Assembly: GCF_000165425.1 (NCBI RefSeq)
Contig: NW_001799046.1
Span: forward strand, 23,342-87,341
Direction: 5' to 3'
Length of the DNA stretch: 64,000 bases
DNA from: Paramecium tetraurelia
Taxonomy: Eukaryota; Ciliophora; Oligohymenophorea; Peniculida; Parameciidae
The position numbers and the translations under genes are program-made. The number at the start of each line of letters is the position of its first letter. The stretch's first letter is position 1. The notes beneath the pieces were generated by a model. The model did not search any database and had not been told where the DNA came from. It worked only from the letters and a program-made list of their open reading frames with translations. Shown piece by piece: positions 28,402 through 41,759 of this stretch.

Positions 28402-29367
28402 ATGAACAACAATATGCATTTAAAAATTTGTTTTAAAATTAGTAATAGATATAACATTGAAAGTTGTGAAGCAAATTTGTATGGCTGTACCATCATTCAT
28501 GAGATCCTAAAACATTTTATGGATGAATTATTCTCAACAAAGTTTGTATTAAATGTTATTTTTTTATTCACTTTTGAATTAATCAACTCTATTTGCTTTT
28601 CTATTGGTATTTGTTGCCTTATATAATACCTTAAATGGAAAATCAATGTCCATATGAAAGTTATTTTCAATTTTGATGCAAATAGTAATGAGTTGGTAAT
28701 ACTTAAAAATAAAAGATAACGTTGTTTTCATGGAGTAACCTTAGGAAGTTTTCCTCATCATTACTTTCAACATTTACTAACAGTTCTCAGAAAAAATTAT
28801 GTAATAAATAATTTTCTTGGAATTGACCAAAATGACCTTTATGAAGAAGGGCTTGGCTTTATAAATGAGAAGTATTTTGGTTTTCTTCTGGATATTTTAT
28901 TAATTTCTTAGAATCTAAATCTTCAAATTAATGCAAAAATGGACTATTATGAAAATCACTAGAAGATTAATTGTATATTAAAACTTTCGATAAATTAAAG
29001 GAAATAATTTATTTTTTGTTTTTATAAATCGTTTCTTGTCTAATTAATGGCAGATTTTAGATTTTATTTAGATGAAATTCTATCCTATTTCAAAAGAGCT
29101 ATCCAAATTATCTCTATAAATTTGGAAATCATAATTAAATGGTTTTTATATATTGAATTTGAAATGGAAAAAGAGAATATAAAAGCTGAAAATATTGAAA
29201 TTTTCTGTCATTTCATGGAAAGAGAAAATTTAGATGATAAAGTATTAAACGAAAGGCTAATTTTAGAATATTATGTTTTGAGTTATTAATTATGTAGTTA
29301 TTTAAAGATAAACTAAAATATTATCATCACTAAAGATATTCAAATAATTATATAGATAAGCTCGTGA
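28402..29367 (+). CDS. Hypothetical 321-residue protein in spacer 2
   Basis: This is one uninterrupted frame of 322 codons under the ciliate code, from ATG (MNNNMHLKICFK) to TGA at 29365-29367. It contains several TAA/TAG codons read as Gln and no intron. An in-frame TGA just upstream (28369-28371) and a nearby ATG support this start. A hydrophobic stretch lies near residues 50-75 and the C-terminal third is charged and probably helical (FEMEKENIKAENIEIF). I recognise no family. It lies alone between two antigen genes on the same strand. The related copy in spacer 1 is broken by TGA and a deletion, so this may be a survivor of a decaying gene rather than an active one. Confidence 0.45.
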
Positions 29368-31025
29368 GAAAAATATTATATTAAGATTCTCCTGAATCTT
29401 TACATCTTGTCTATCCAAATTATTTCTCAAAAAAATTTACAGGTTAATAAATACTTTAGAATAATTATAAGCCATTTTATAGATGCAGAATCATTATTGA
29501 TATAAATAATAAAATAAAAACTTAATATATCATTTGACAAAATAAAAAAAACTAAAATAAAAGCATCCATCATCTTAATAAGAAAAGGTATTTCAAAAAT
29601 TTGCTGTTAAACCCCTTAAACTCTCACGCTCTCTCTAATGATTATTTTTTAAACCAAAATTGAATCCTTACAAGAATAATTATGAGCTGAACTAATGCAT
29701 TTATTTTGTAATCATAATAAAAGCCTTATCCATTAAAGAAACATCATTTTTAGACAATAACATAATTGAATTGTTTTTTAAACGAATTACATCATTTTTA
29801 TAGCAATTGGTTTTAGTTTTATTCAATTATAATAAGGTTTCCTTTTACTTAAAAAATCGAACATTCAAGATAGATAAAGAAAAAATTTTTAAAATTCAAA
29901 ACAAAAAACGGAATTAATTTTTCTAATTTAAAAATGAAAGAACTTAATTATATAATTTATTAAAGAATATTTTATTCTAATTTAATTTAAGAAATAATAT
30001 AATAATCTTCATCTCAGAATATATTAGTTAGATGATTTCTGGCTCGATGACCTAATTGCTTTTAATAAATTGATTTTAGTATATATATTTTATTAAAAGA
30101 CTTTCTCAGCCATTAAGATTACAATAGGCTTCACTTCAAGAGACATTAAATTATATAAGCAAATATCTGGTTATTAAAATTAACATAGGTCCATTTTTAA
30201 ATTACTATTAACAACTATACTACCATAGATTGTTTATGCTTAAATAATATAATTTTAAGATTTTTAGATAGTTATTCTAATCTTTAAATGAAATAACAGA
30301 AATTCTTCTAATATATTAAATTTCTTTATTATTCAACTTTAATAGTTGATTTTTATTTTTATTACTATAATTACAATATATGTTTATAGTACAACTCAGG
30401 CTAAATTGATGACTTCTCTATTGATAACTATTTACATCATTTTAAAATTATGTTTCTTCCTTAAATTAATACCCGCATAGGCAACTAATCATGTATCAAC
30501 AAGTATTTTCTATTATTCTTTTGACTTATGTAAGATTCAACTGAGTCAACATGAGTTGCTGTCCTAATATTTATTCCGCCAATTTTTCATATATTTTACA
30601 TTTGAAAAATGGGAAAATAAAATAAAATGCATCTCCTCAAAAATGTTATAAATATTTACTAATTGCATAAAAACTAATTTACCTTGTCCTATTAAGTAAG
30701 AAAGTACATCTAATTAAATTCTCAAAGTTAGTTAAGTACATTTTTTATTTAACAAAACTTTCTTCAATTGTTAAATTATTCAAAAAATATATGGGGAGGG
30801 CTTTTGTCTTTACTCTAAGGGAACCTCGCTTTTTGATAATTTTATATTTTAACCAATTCATTCATCTAAGAAAATATATAATATTACTTTTATTAAAGCA
30901 TAAAGAATAGCATTTGTGCAATTTGCAATTCAACAAATGGTTTTTTAAGTAATGGATAGAAGTTCGAATCATCTAACAAAACTAAAAGAATAAATGAAGG
31001 CTAGGATCAGTTGATGACATTATTT
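29368..31025. other. Right part of spacer 2
   Basis: AT-rich and alignable to about 15830-17384. It contains no frame I would call. Similarity to spacer 1 increases toward the conserved antigen flank at 31026. Confidence 0.45.
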
Positions 31026-31455
31026 ATCAAGATTAGAGTAAATGATGAAAGAGGAAGAATGAAGGAATGGGATATTTAGATAATATGAGTTATAAAGAAG
31101 GAGAGAATACTTAAAATTAGTATAACGAGAAGTCAAAAGCAATAGTGGATGGTTACTATATATGTTTATTGTATTTTTATCAATCTACCATTGATTAGTT
31201 ATGAATAATTGATGATAGTGCATCTAGATTGGGTATTACAATTAAGTAACTACGTAACTGTCAGCTAAGAGTCTACTCATTATGTTGTCTTGACAGCAAG
31301 AATGTTCATTAATTTAATTAATGATGAGGGTTGATTTCAATATTTAATTATGCTTAAGGCTATTGGAAAAATAACTATGTATTCCAATAAGACAAAAATA
31401 TAACATTCTTGAATTATTCAAAAATAAATAATAAAATTATAATGAATTACTTTTT
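31026..31455 (+). promoter_or_regulatory. Conserved 5' flank of surface-antigen gene 3
   Basis: Third copy of the roughly 430-bp flank. The tight block is 31227-31330 and the palindrome 31307-31323. The CTGTCA/TGACAG inverted repeat is intact, as in gene 1. A promoter role is inferred. Confidence 0.6.
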
Positions 31456-34400
31456 ATGAATATTAAAGTATTGATCCTGGCCTTATTGGTTGCTCTTATA
31501 ACAAGCTAATAGTATAGTATTTCTTAATGTGATTGTTCCTAATTGTTATCAGAAGATGATTGCTCAAAAAATGATATGATCAAATGTTAATGGGATAGCA
31601 CAAAGAAGACATGTAAAAATTAGGATACAACAACTAATCCAGTTATAAACTATGCAAAATATTGTGATAATTTTAAAGAAATGGAATGTCCAAAACAAAA
31701 ACCATGTAGCAATTGTGGATCTTACTCTGCATGTGCTTGGGTCGATGGATAGTGTACATTTTTTACAGATTGCACAGTATTTAATAAAACAACAGATTCA
31801 GATTGTTAAGCTATTAGTAATAAATGTATTACTGATGGAACTCATTGTGTTGAAATTGATACTTGTGATAAATATAAAAAACAATAATCTTGTGTAAAAA
31901 ACTTATAAGATAATTTATGTTATTGGGATACTAAAAATAATAATTGTGTTGATGCTGATACTTGTGATAAATTACCAATTAAATTTCAAACAGATAAAGA
32001 ATGTAGACATGAAATACAAAGTTGTACTGCAAAATCAGGAGGTGGATGTATTGATAGTGGAATTAGTTGTACTGATTAAAATTTAGAAATTTAATGTGTT
32101 TGGGATTAATCAATGAAAATGGAATGTTATTGGAATGGAACATAATGTAAAGATAGAATATGTGATAATGCACCTACTACTTTAAATACTGATGATTCTT
32201 GTAAATTATTCAAAACTGATGGATCATGTACAACAAAACAAAATGGTGGATGTATCACTAGAACTACTTGTTAAGCTGCTACAATATAAGCTGCATGTAT
32301 TAAAAATAGTACAAATGAAGATTGTTATTGGACTGGAACTGCATGTGTGGATAAAATATGCTCAAATGCACCAACTACATTAACAACTAATTCAGCTTGT
32401 GTAGCATTTTCAAAAGCATGCATAACAAAGTAAGGAGGAGGTTGTGTACTTAATGGAGATTGCTCAACTGCCAATATTTCAACTGCATGTGTTAAAAATC
32501 ATCAATAAATTTTGATTGTATTTGGGAATTCAACTTGCAAAGAAAAAACATGTATAAATGCTCCAAAATCTAATACTACTCATGATTAATGTACTTCTTA
32601 TTTATCTTCTTGTACTGTGTAATCAGGAGGGGGATGTCAATAGAGAACATGTGACAATGCTCCTACAACATTGAATACAAATGATGCATGTGAAAAATAT
32701 TTACCTGCAAATAAATGTATAACCAAAAATGGAGGTGGATGTACAATAAACACCACTTGTTCACTCATCTCAATAGAAGTTGCTTGTATCAAAAATTCAT
32801 TTGGCTAACCTTGTTTTTGGCATGCTGCAAGTGGAAGTTGCAAAGACAAAATTTGTGCAAATGCTCCATCTAGTAATAATAATCACGAACTTTGTTAATC
32901 TTTTTTGAATACATGTACTGTGAATTCTACAAATACAGGATGTGTTGAAAAAACATGTGAGAATTCATTAACTTTATCAACTTGTGATAAAGATTTAAAC
33001 AACAATATATGCATCTGGAAAGCAAGGTGTTATATGAAATCATGCGCAATGGCTTCAAATTCAATAACATCTCATTCTGAATGTCAAACTTATTATTCAA
33101 GTTGTACATTAAGCAACACTGGAAAAGGATGTGTAACAATACCTCTGAAATGTGAAGCAATTACAATAGAAGCTGCTTGCAAAATAAAAGCTAATAAATA
33201 ATCTTGTGGTTGGACAGGATCTTAATGTCTTGATAAAGCTTGCAATACAGCTCCTAAAACTATTTAAACAACTTCAGACTGTCAAACTTACTTATCATCT
33301 TGTGTGGCTAATAATCCAGTTACAGTAAATGGAACCTCAACTATTTAAGGATGCCAAGATTTACCTAAGACTTGCGATGCTAGAAAATCATCTGAAAATT
33401 GTAATATCACAAGAGCAGCATTTCCCACCTGTTTTTGGGATTCTTCATCTAACAAATGCGTTGAAAAATCTTGTACAACTGCAAATTTATCAGGTTCACC
33501 AGGAGCACTTTCAAAAGGGTAATTCACATTTGATAATTGTTAAAGTTACATGAGCACATGCACAACTACTAATGCTCAAGGTAGTTGTACTTAAACATCA
33601 TATCCTTGCATTTCAAATAATAGTTAAGATGGATGTATGGTTAAGCCCACAAGTTGTTCATAGTTAGTTTAGTAAAATTGTAAAGATGGATCTAAATCTA
33701 ATGGTGATTGTTATTGGAATGGATCTAATTGTGTTGAAAAGATATGTTCTAATATTGTATCAACAACACATAACGATTGCTATAATATATTCAATTAATG
33801 TACCGTCAATGATGATGGCACAGCATGTATACCATTAGCTTCTGCTTGCACTTCATATAAAATTTAAGAGAATTGTAAAATAGCATCTACATAAAAGAAT
33901 TGTTATTGGACAGGAACAGTTTGTAGAAATGCAATTTGCGATGACACTCCAGATTCTGATCTATTTGATTCAGATGAAGAATGTCTTAATATCAAACTCA
34001 GAATGAAACATGTACAATAATTGCAAAAAGTGGGAGCTTAAGGGTGTGTACAAAAATAACCGGTTTGTTCAAATTACAAGACTTCCAGTTAATGTCACAA
34101 GACTTTATCAAATTTAAATGCTTAAGATGATTGTAAATGGATTAATGGAATATGTTATTCATTATCAACTTTTGCAACAGGACCTTGCTCTACATTTAAA
34201 GGAACACAAGATATATGCAAAGCTTATAGATAGGGATGTACAAATGTAGCTAATGCTAGTACTTCAACTGCATGTACTTTGGATTGTACTTTAAAAATTG
34301 GAAGTGGATTGACATTCTAAGATTGCTAAAATGTGGATCCAACTTGTTCGGTTAAAAAGGATGGTAGTGGTTGTATTGTAATTTAATCTACTTGTACAGG

Positions 34401-37400
34401 ATATGGGACAACAGCTGCAAATTGTTATAAATCAAATTAAACTGGATCACAATCAAATTGTGTCATGAATAAAGCCACACCACCAAGTTGTTAATCAGTG
34501 AGTTCAGCATCTGATTGTGCACTTATAAGTGGATCAGGACTTGATCATGCCAAATGCTAAGCATTTAATATTGCTTGTACATCTTTAGGTAACGGAAGTG
34601 GGTGTTAAGAGTTTAAAGCAAATTGCACTTCTTATACTGGTAATACTGATAATTGCACAGTCTCTTAATAAGGACTATGCTTTTTAAGTGGTTTTGATTG
34701 TATTCGTTTTTATAATTGCTTTTCAATTACTGGAACAAACCTTACTCATGAAATATGTATTGGCTATAGCACTGATTGCACAGTAAATAAATAAAAAACA
34801 GCATGTTAAGATATGAAAGCCACATGTGATTTATACCCATCCCAAGAATAATGCACAATATCTGCAGCTGAGTAAAAGGCAAGTTAATGTGCTTGGAGTG
34901 GAACAGCATGTCTTGCTGTTACAGTAGCTGCTACTCATTGTTCATACATAACTGGAACTTACTTGACCGATTCATTTTGTGCTACTTATAATGATAATTG
35001 CATAGTAAATTATAGAAAGAACGCTTGTTAGGAGAAAAAAGCTACATGTGATTTATACCCATCTCATGATTAATGTACAATATCTGCAGCTGAATCCAAA
35101 GAAAGTTAATGTATTTGGAGTGGAACAGCTTGCCTTGCAGTTACAGTAGTTGCTACTCATTGTTCCTTAGTAACTGGAACAAATCTGACCGATTCATTTT
35201 GTGCTACCTACAATGATAATTGCACTGTAAATTACGAAAAGACTGCTTGTTAGGAGAAAAAAGCTTAATGTGGTTTATATTTAACTAAAAGCTCATGTAC
35301 TCTATCATAGGCAGCTGATACAGCAGGAAAATGTATATGGAATAATGAAAGGTGTCGTATTATGACATCACTTGCTACAATTGGTAAATCTGTTATAGGG
35401 GAAAAAATGAAAAATGCAAGATGTATAGAGATCAATCCAGCTTTGGCAGTTACAGTGTATGGAGATGAATGCTTTGTAAAATAAACTTCATGTAGTATGT
35501 ACACAATAGAAAAGTATTGTTCACATTCCTCAGCATCAGGTGCAGCAGCTAATTGTATTTGGGATGGTTCACATTGTTAAGCATTTACATCTAATTCTCT
35601 GTGCAAATATATTTAATTATGGGGTATGGTAGTAGATGAGACTTATTGTCCTTCAGTTAATTCATAATGTATAGCAAATCTAGCCTTAGACGGCTGTTAT
35701 GGAAAGAAGGCTAATTGTTCAGATTATGATACAAAAATTGAATGCTCATAATCTTTTGCTCCTGGAACAGCAGGATTTTGTATATGGACAGGTTCAATTT
35801 GCACTTATGTGAAAGACCCTTCGGTTGATTGTGCTAAAATTAACACCTCTATTAATACGACAGAGATACTTTGTGCTAGCTATCATGCTTTTTGTATTCC
35901 TTACTTAGGTGAAAAGGGATGTCAATAGATTCAATCAAATTGTTCCTCATACATGAATATTAAAAACTGTTATAAATCTTTGAATGACGGTTATTGTGCT
36001 TGGGTAAATAACAATTGTATACATATAACAAGTCCGAGTCAATGTGCTTCAGCTTCTGGTTCTAATTTGACTAGTACTTATTGCAATGGATTACATAAAG
36101 ATTGCTGGGTGAATGCAGCAAAAGATAGTTGCTATTAGATGAAACAAACTTGTGCAGAATACGATAGGGGATAATCAATTTGTATTAGATCATTAATCGA
36201 TGGAAATGCTGGACTCTGTGCTTGGAACTCTGTTTCTGGGTGTTATTAAACAACATCTGCCAGTTAATGCGATACCTAGGATTTTGACGGTGTAAACCCC
36301 TCTTCTGGAACAACAGATGCCTATTGCGCTAATTTTAATGCTGGCTGCATTGCAAAATTAAACAAATTTGGTTGTTAAAAATTATTAACAAGTTGTTCAG
36401 ACTACACATAAGATACATGTAATTATGCTAGAAATTCAGGAGCTAAAGATAGATGTATTTGGATGGATTCAAAATGCAGTAAGTTAACAGTTCCTGCTAC
36501 TGAATGTTATAATATTGATAGTCCAACAGATAATTAACCGTTTAGCGATAATTATTGTGCATCTTATCATAGTGGTTGCACAGTCGGAAACGAATTTAAT
36601 ATCTGTCTAGAAAGAAAAGCAGTTTGTGAAGATTATACAACACAATTTTTTTGCTTTTATTCAGCTGCCTCACCTCCTTTCAATGTATGTCTTTATATAA
36701 ATTCTATTTGTGTTACTGCAAGAGATTTGTTAACTGATTGTGCTGCCATTACTGCATCTTCAGGTTTAACTGATTCCGATTGCTCTGGGTATAGCTCTAC
36801 CTGCATATCAAATAAAGCTGGGACTGCTTGTTAAGATAAAAAAGACTAATGTTCTGATTACCAAAATTAGGATTAATGTACTGTTTCCTCGAGTTCTAAA
36901 TGCATTTGGAAATCTAGTTGTATTTCTGTTAGTGATGCAACTACTGACTGTGCATATGTAGTTGGTACAGATTTAACTCATGATATTTGTGCGTCTTATA
37001 ACAATGGATGCACAGTAAATAAAACAGGAACCTCTTGTTAAGAGATGAAAAATACTTGTGCAGATTATACAAAAAGTGAAAATTGCACTAGGTTCCAAAA
37101 TTTTGGGTCGGCAAGTTACTGTTTATGGCATTCTTCATGCATCTCTGTCACTAATCTTACAACGGATTGTGCTTACATAACTGGTATAAATCTGACCAAA
37201 GATATATGTGCTTTATATCATAATAATTGCACAGTTAACTACTCAGGAACTGCTTGTTAGGAAAAGTAATCCAGTTGTTCAGATTATACTTTGAAAGAAA
37301 ATTGTTTAGCAGGTAATTGCATATGGGATGAAGCATTAAAATGCATTTCTATATCAGATCCTTCTACTTAATGCAGCTTAGTGAATGGAAAGACAGGACT

Positions 37401-40400
37401 CAACCTTGACATGTGTAAATAATGTCATAGTAAATGTATTAATCTAAAGGATGGTACTGCATGTTAACACGTCTAGACCGATTGTACCAAATATAAAACT
37501 TAGAATTCATGTGTTTCATTGGCTAATGGTATTTCCTGTTTATGGTATGAAGATTCCTGCTACCAAATAGCATATACTTCTTGTAGTTCCATCATTTAGA
37601 CTAATCTAAATCATAATATATGTTATTCATATAACAAAGGCTGCACTTCAGTAAGTGGATGGCACTTCATGCTAAGGTTATATGTCAACATGCGAATAGT
37701 ATTCAGGAACGACTTAATCTTGTACTTAATCTGTAAATGGAAAATGCTACCTCTATAATTCAAACAAATGTATTACTATTTTAAATACTTCTACCGATTG
37801 TGCTAAGATTACAGGTGTATCATTAACTTATGAAATTTGTTAATCATATAATTTGGGATGTAGTGTTAATAGAGCTAAGACTGCTTGTGTTTAAAAAGCA
37901 GCATAATGTTCTGGATATTCAATTGCTATGGCTGGTTGCTATCAAGCAGGAGAAGGATTATGTTTTGCATCTACTAGTAATGATTCAGCATGTGTGCCTG
38001 CTTCAAGTGCATCTACCTGTGAAAAAGTATTTTTAGGAACAGGCAATTATACTCATGATAATTGTAGTGCAATCAAAACTGGATGTACTGTAAATGGAAG
38101 TACAGCATGTATGGCTAGAACTTGTGCAAATGCCACAGGTTTTACATTTAATCATGATAATTGTTATTCTTGGTTGAAAACTTGTACAGTAAATTAGACT
38201 AATAATGGTTGCACTATCATGACTGCCAAATGTTCAGATTAATCATCTACTTAATGTCTAAATGCAATAGAGGGAGTGTGTTTAGTGTTTAATTCTATTT
38301 GTATTAGAAAAGGATGTGATACAGCTCCATCAGATGCTTCTCATGATGATGATACAGAATGTTCTAATTATTCATAGGCTTGTACAGTTGCAAGAGCAGG
38401 TGGATGTCAAGTAAGAACTGCTTGTTCATTATATAAATCATCTCTATAATGTAAATTAGATATGAATGATAAAAAATGTTTCTGGAATCCATCTGTTAAG
38501 ACATGTGTTGATTTGGCTTGTGCAAATATAGAAGTTTCAAATTTATATAATACTCATGCTAAATGCTTTGCAGTTGATTCAAATCTAGGTTGTACAGTAA
38601 GAGCACTTAATAAAGTAGTTGCTCCTGGTTGCATGGCAAGAGGACCATGTAGTTCATATACTATTAAAGATTAATGCATAACTAATGCCATTGGAATAGA
38701 TATGTGCTTGGAATACAAATAGTAGTTTACCTGAACCTGCTTGCTAGGACAAGTCATGTACAACTGCTCCTAGTTCCACATTAACTCACAATGATTGGCT
38801 TCAATTATTATAATACACCAAGTAATCAAAATGTACAGTACATGCTATTCCAGATGCTAATGGTGGATAACCAATTTTAAGAGGATGTTAATAAACTGGC
38901 TGGCTTGTTCAACTTATATTGATAGTGAGTAATGCAAAATAAATGATGTTGGAGATCCTTGTGGATGGAATGGAAAAGAATGTAATGATAAATCTTGTTC
39001 CACTGCTCCTGCAACATCAGAATATGATGATGATACAAAATGTAAAGCCTATTTCAACAATAAATGTACAGTTTCATCAGATGGATAAGGATGTATAGAT
39101 ATTCCAGAGAGTTGTGAGTTAATGAATTAGAAACAATGTTATTACAATAGAACTGCACAACCCTGTTATGTTATTGGACTGGAACAGAGTGTATAACTAA
39201 ATCTTGTGAAAATGCTCCAATAGAAACAGCAACAGCTGAATAATGTAATAACTATTTATATGGATGTACAAAAGATATTATAAAATGCAAAATTAAAATC
39301 TGTGAAGATTATATTTTAACAACAGATGAACAATGTAGTTATGCGTTATCTACATGTACAACAAATGGTATTAATTGTGTAACAAGAGGAACATGTGTTT
39401 AAGCTTAAAACAAAGCTGGATGTGTTGTATCTTCTACTGGATAATCTTGTGAATGGATACCAGATGTCGTAGATTCTCAAAATGTTGTAACTACTGCAGC
39501 ATATTGTACAATTAAAACTTGTAATACTGCCCCAATTAGTTTATAAACAGATGTAGATTGTGCAAAGTATTTTACAAATTGTACAACTAAAAGTGGAGGA
39601 GGTTGTGTTGCTAAATCAAGTTGTTCTGCTGCTTCTGTAAATGCTGCTTGTATAACTGCATTAAATGGTACAATATGTGCATGGGATTATACATTAAATA
39701 AGTGTAGAGATAAAGACTGTTAAGATTTTATAGGAACAACTCACACCATTTGTTAAACTTAAAGATAAGGATGTACTGCTGGACCAAATGGTAGATGTGC
39801 TAGAGTTTAAAGTTGTGAATTAACTACTATTAGAGAAGCTTGTATTGAAGGCACAAATGGGCCTTGTTTATGGATTGAGAAGTTTGTCAATAATGATGGG
39901 TCAAAAGGAGCTTGTTTTGCATATACATCATGCAAGAGTTTAGCTTGGAATAGTGATGAATCTTGTAAATTAATAAGTAATAAATGTACAACTAATGGAA
40001 CTAATTGTATTGGAATTACTACATGTACTGAGACAAATATTGATGGTGGATGTGTTACAGGGTATGATGGATCTTGCATTTAATCTGTTCCTGCTTTGAA
40101 TTCATCTGATCCTAAGATTTGTAAACCATTTAAATCATGTGCAGATGCCTTTTATGCAACTCATAAAGATTGTTAAATTGCTAATAAAAAATGTACAACA
40201 GATGGAACTACGGGTTGCATTCCTTTAGGTGCATGTTCAACATACAAATCTTAACCAGGATGTTAGATAAATGATAAAGGATCTGTAGTTGAATCTGGTG
40301 TTATAACTTCAACAGGTGTTTGTACATGGGATTTGAGTACAAGTTCATGTAGAGATTAAATTTGCACTGATTTGAATGGTGTTACTCATGGAATTTGTAA

Positions 40401-41205
40401 TTCTTAATTATCAACATGTACTTCAAATGGTACTAAATGTTTACTTAAAACAAATTGTTCTAGTTATTCAACCTAAATTATTTGTTCAACAGCTGTTGGA
40501 AATGATGGACTTTGCTTTTGGGAGGTTGGTTCTGCTTCAAATAATAATACAGCCAAATGTAGATTACTTTCTTGTGCTGATATTCAAAATGGAACATCTA
40601 TTAGTGTTTGTTAAGCTGCTTTACCATCTTGCATTTCAAATGGAACTATTTGTATCCCAAAGGCTAAATGTTCAACTTACACAACTAAAACAGCATGCAA
40701 TTTTGGTGGATTAGATGGAATTTGTGTATTTACATAATCAACTTCTGCATAGGCTGTGCCTGATAGTGGAACTTGTACTTTAATGAATTCATGTTCATCT
40801 GCAAATAATGATTAAAATGCTTGTGTAGCTGCATAAGATAGATGTTCATGGAGTGCAGCTAGTTCTAGTATTACAAGTATATGTACAAATCATACATGTG
40901 GTACATATAATTAAGTGAGTGGAACTTGTTCAAGATTCTTTAATTGGGATAAATAATCATAATAAATATGTTCTATGATTAATGGAATATGTAGAGCCAC
41001 TGATCCATCAACATTAATATAAAGTGATTGTTTTAAACTTTCAGGATATACATATACATGGAATAGTTCAACAAACAAATGCTAAGTTTGTACTAAAAAA
41101 GATCAGCCAAATGGTCCTATCAATAATACAATCAATGATACAAATAATACGAATACAGCTTAAGGGTTATTATTAACATTCATCTTAGGCTATTTGATGA
41201 TTTGA
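31456..41205 (+). CDS. Surface antigen gene 3, frame-disrupted, with an extra module
   Basis: Same protein type as genes 1 and 2, about 250 bp longer, mostly because a 222-bp cysteine module is duplicated at 34819-35262. Differences in length from the other copies: +1 near 32494, 32507 and 32526 (summing to +3, so the frame recovers but a module segment is scrambled), -1 near 33989, +1 near 34027, +1 near 37658, 38701 and 38814, +2 near 38825 and 38898, and +5 near 39168 (a repeated GTTAT). All but one are insertions, and the net change leaves the 3' end in the starting frame. Signal peptide and GPI-type tail (TGA 41203-41205) are intact. Between the few breaks the frame is open for kilobases. 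Confidence 0.9.
34819..35262 (+). repeat. Tandem 222-bp module duplication inside antigen gene 3
   Basis: 34819-35040 and 35041-35262 are two adjacent, clearly similar 222-bp units, each 74 codons and one cysteine period long. Each starts at Ala-Thr-Cys-Asp-Leu-Tyr and ends before the next such motif or its equivalent. Genes 1 and 2 have a single unit here. The exact 74-codon length keeps the frame and the cysteine register. Confidence 0.85.
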
Positions 41206-41273
41206 TCATATTAGATTATAATATTAATTTATATAAATAATTTATACATAGTGTAGTAATTATTAAATGTTAA

Positions 41274-41549
41274 TCAAATATTCTTGCCATTTAGATAGTC
41301 TACAAATAATGAACCAAGTGATTCTGATTGAAATTACTAGTTACATTTTGGACATTCTGCATTATAATAATTTCCTTTATATTAATTTATAAAAGATTAT
41401 TAAAAACATTTCGGACAAGTGTATTTGATATTTCCAATTGAACTTAAGTAATTCTAGTAAAACTTATTCATTTTTTGTCCAGCATCCTCCTTAAATACCT
41501 TTTTTCTGATTCTGTTAAATCAGTTGTTTCCCAAAAACCTCTATAAACT
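41274..41549 (-). pseudogene. 3' fragment of the vWA-papain protease gene
   Basis: This is a reverse-complement match to the last 277 bp of the protease gene at 56577-58954, covering the end of the peptidase domain, both CxxC pairs of the zinc ribbon and the TGA. I count three substitutions and two one-base deletions in homopolymers, so identity is about 98 percent. The deletions shift the frame and there is no 5' part, so it is a truncated, recent copy. Its 68-bp separation from the antigen stop equals that in the intact arm. Confidence 0.85.
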
Positions 41550-41759
41550 AGTATTGGGTTCTTGCAAAGTTTAATCATTTCTAATCATATTATAATTTTT
41601 CCAAATATCTTTTGGTGGTTAAATTATTTATTATTGCACATCTAAAGTATCTGTATTTGCTTTATAATTAGTCTAGAAAGAAATCATTCTATAGCGTTAT
41701 GATTAGAATGATAGGAATGTATATTAAGAATCGATCATTCATCTTTAAACAATTTTTTC

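Larger units (their letters stand above)
17385..31025 (+). repeat. Tandem unit B (surface-antigen gene 2 plus spacer 2)
   Basis: This head-to-tail repeat has sharply defined ends, since 17385 and 31026 correspond to position 1 of the window. The coding part is far more similar to units A and C than the spacer is, consistent with gene conversion or selection acting on the genes. Confidence 0.85.
31456..41549. repeat. Left arm of inverted duplication
   Basis: Antigen gene 3 plus the following 344 bp mirror the right arm (58678-64000 and beyond). The convergent gap between the antigen stop and the protease stop is 68 bp in both arms. Homology ends at about 41549, where the protease sequence stops abruptly inside a codon run. 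Confidence 0.8.

Noticed and set aside
34819-35262. CRISPR-like or satellite array because of periodic repeats
   Set aside because: The period is 222 bp, coding, and made of cysteine modules. There are no short identical repeats with unique spacers.
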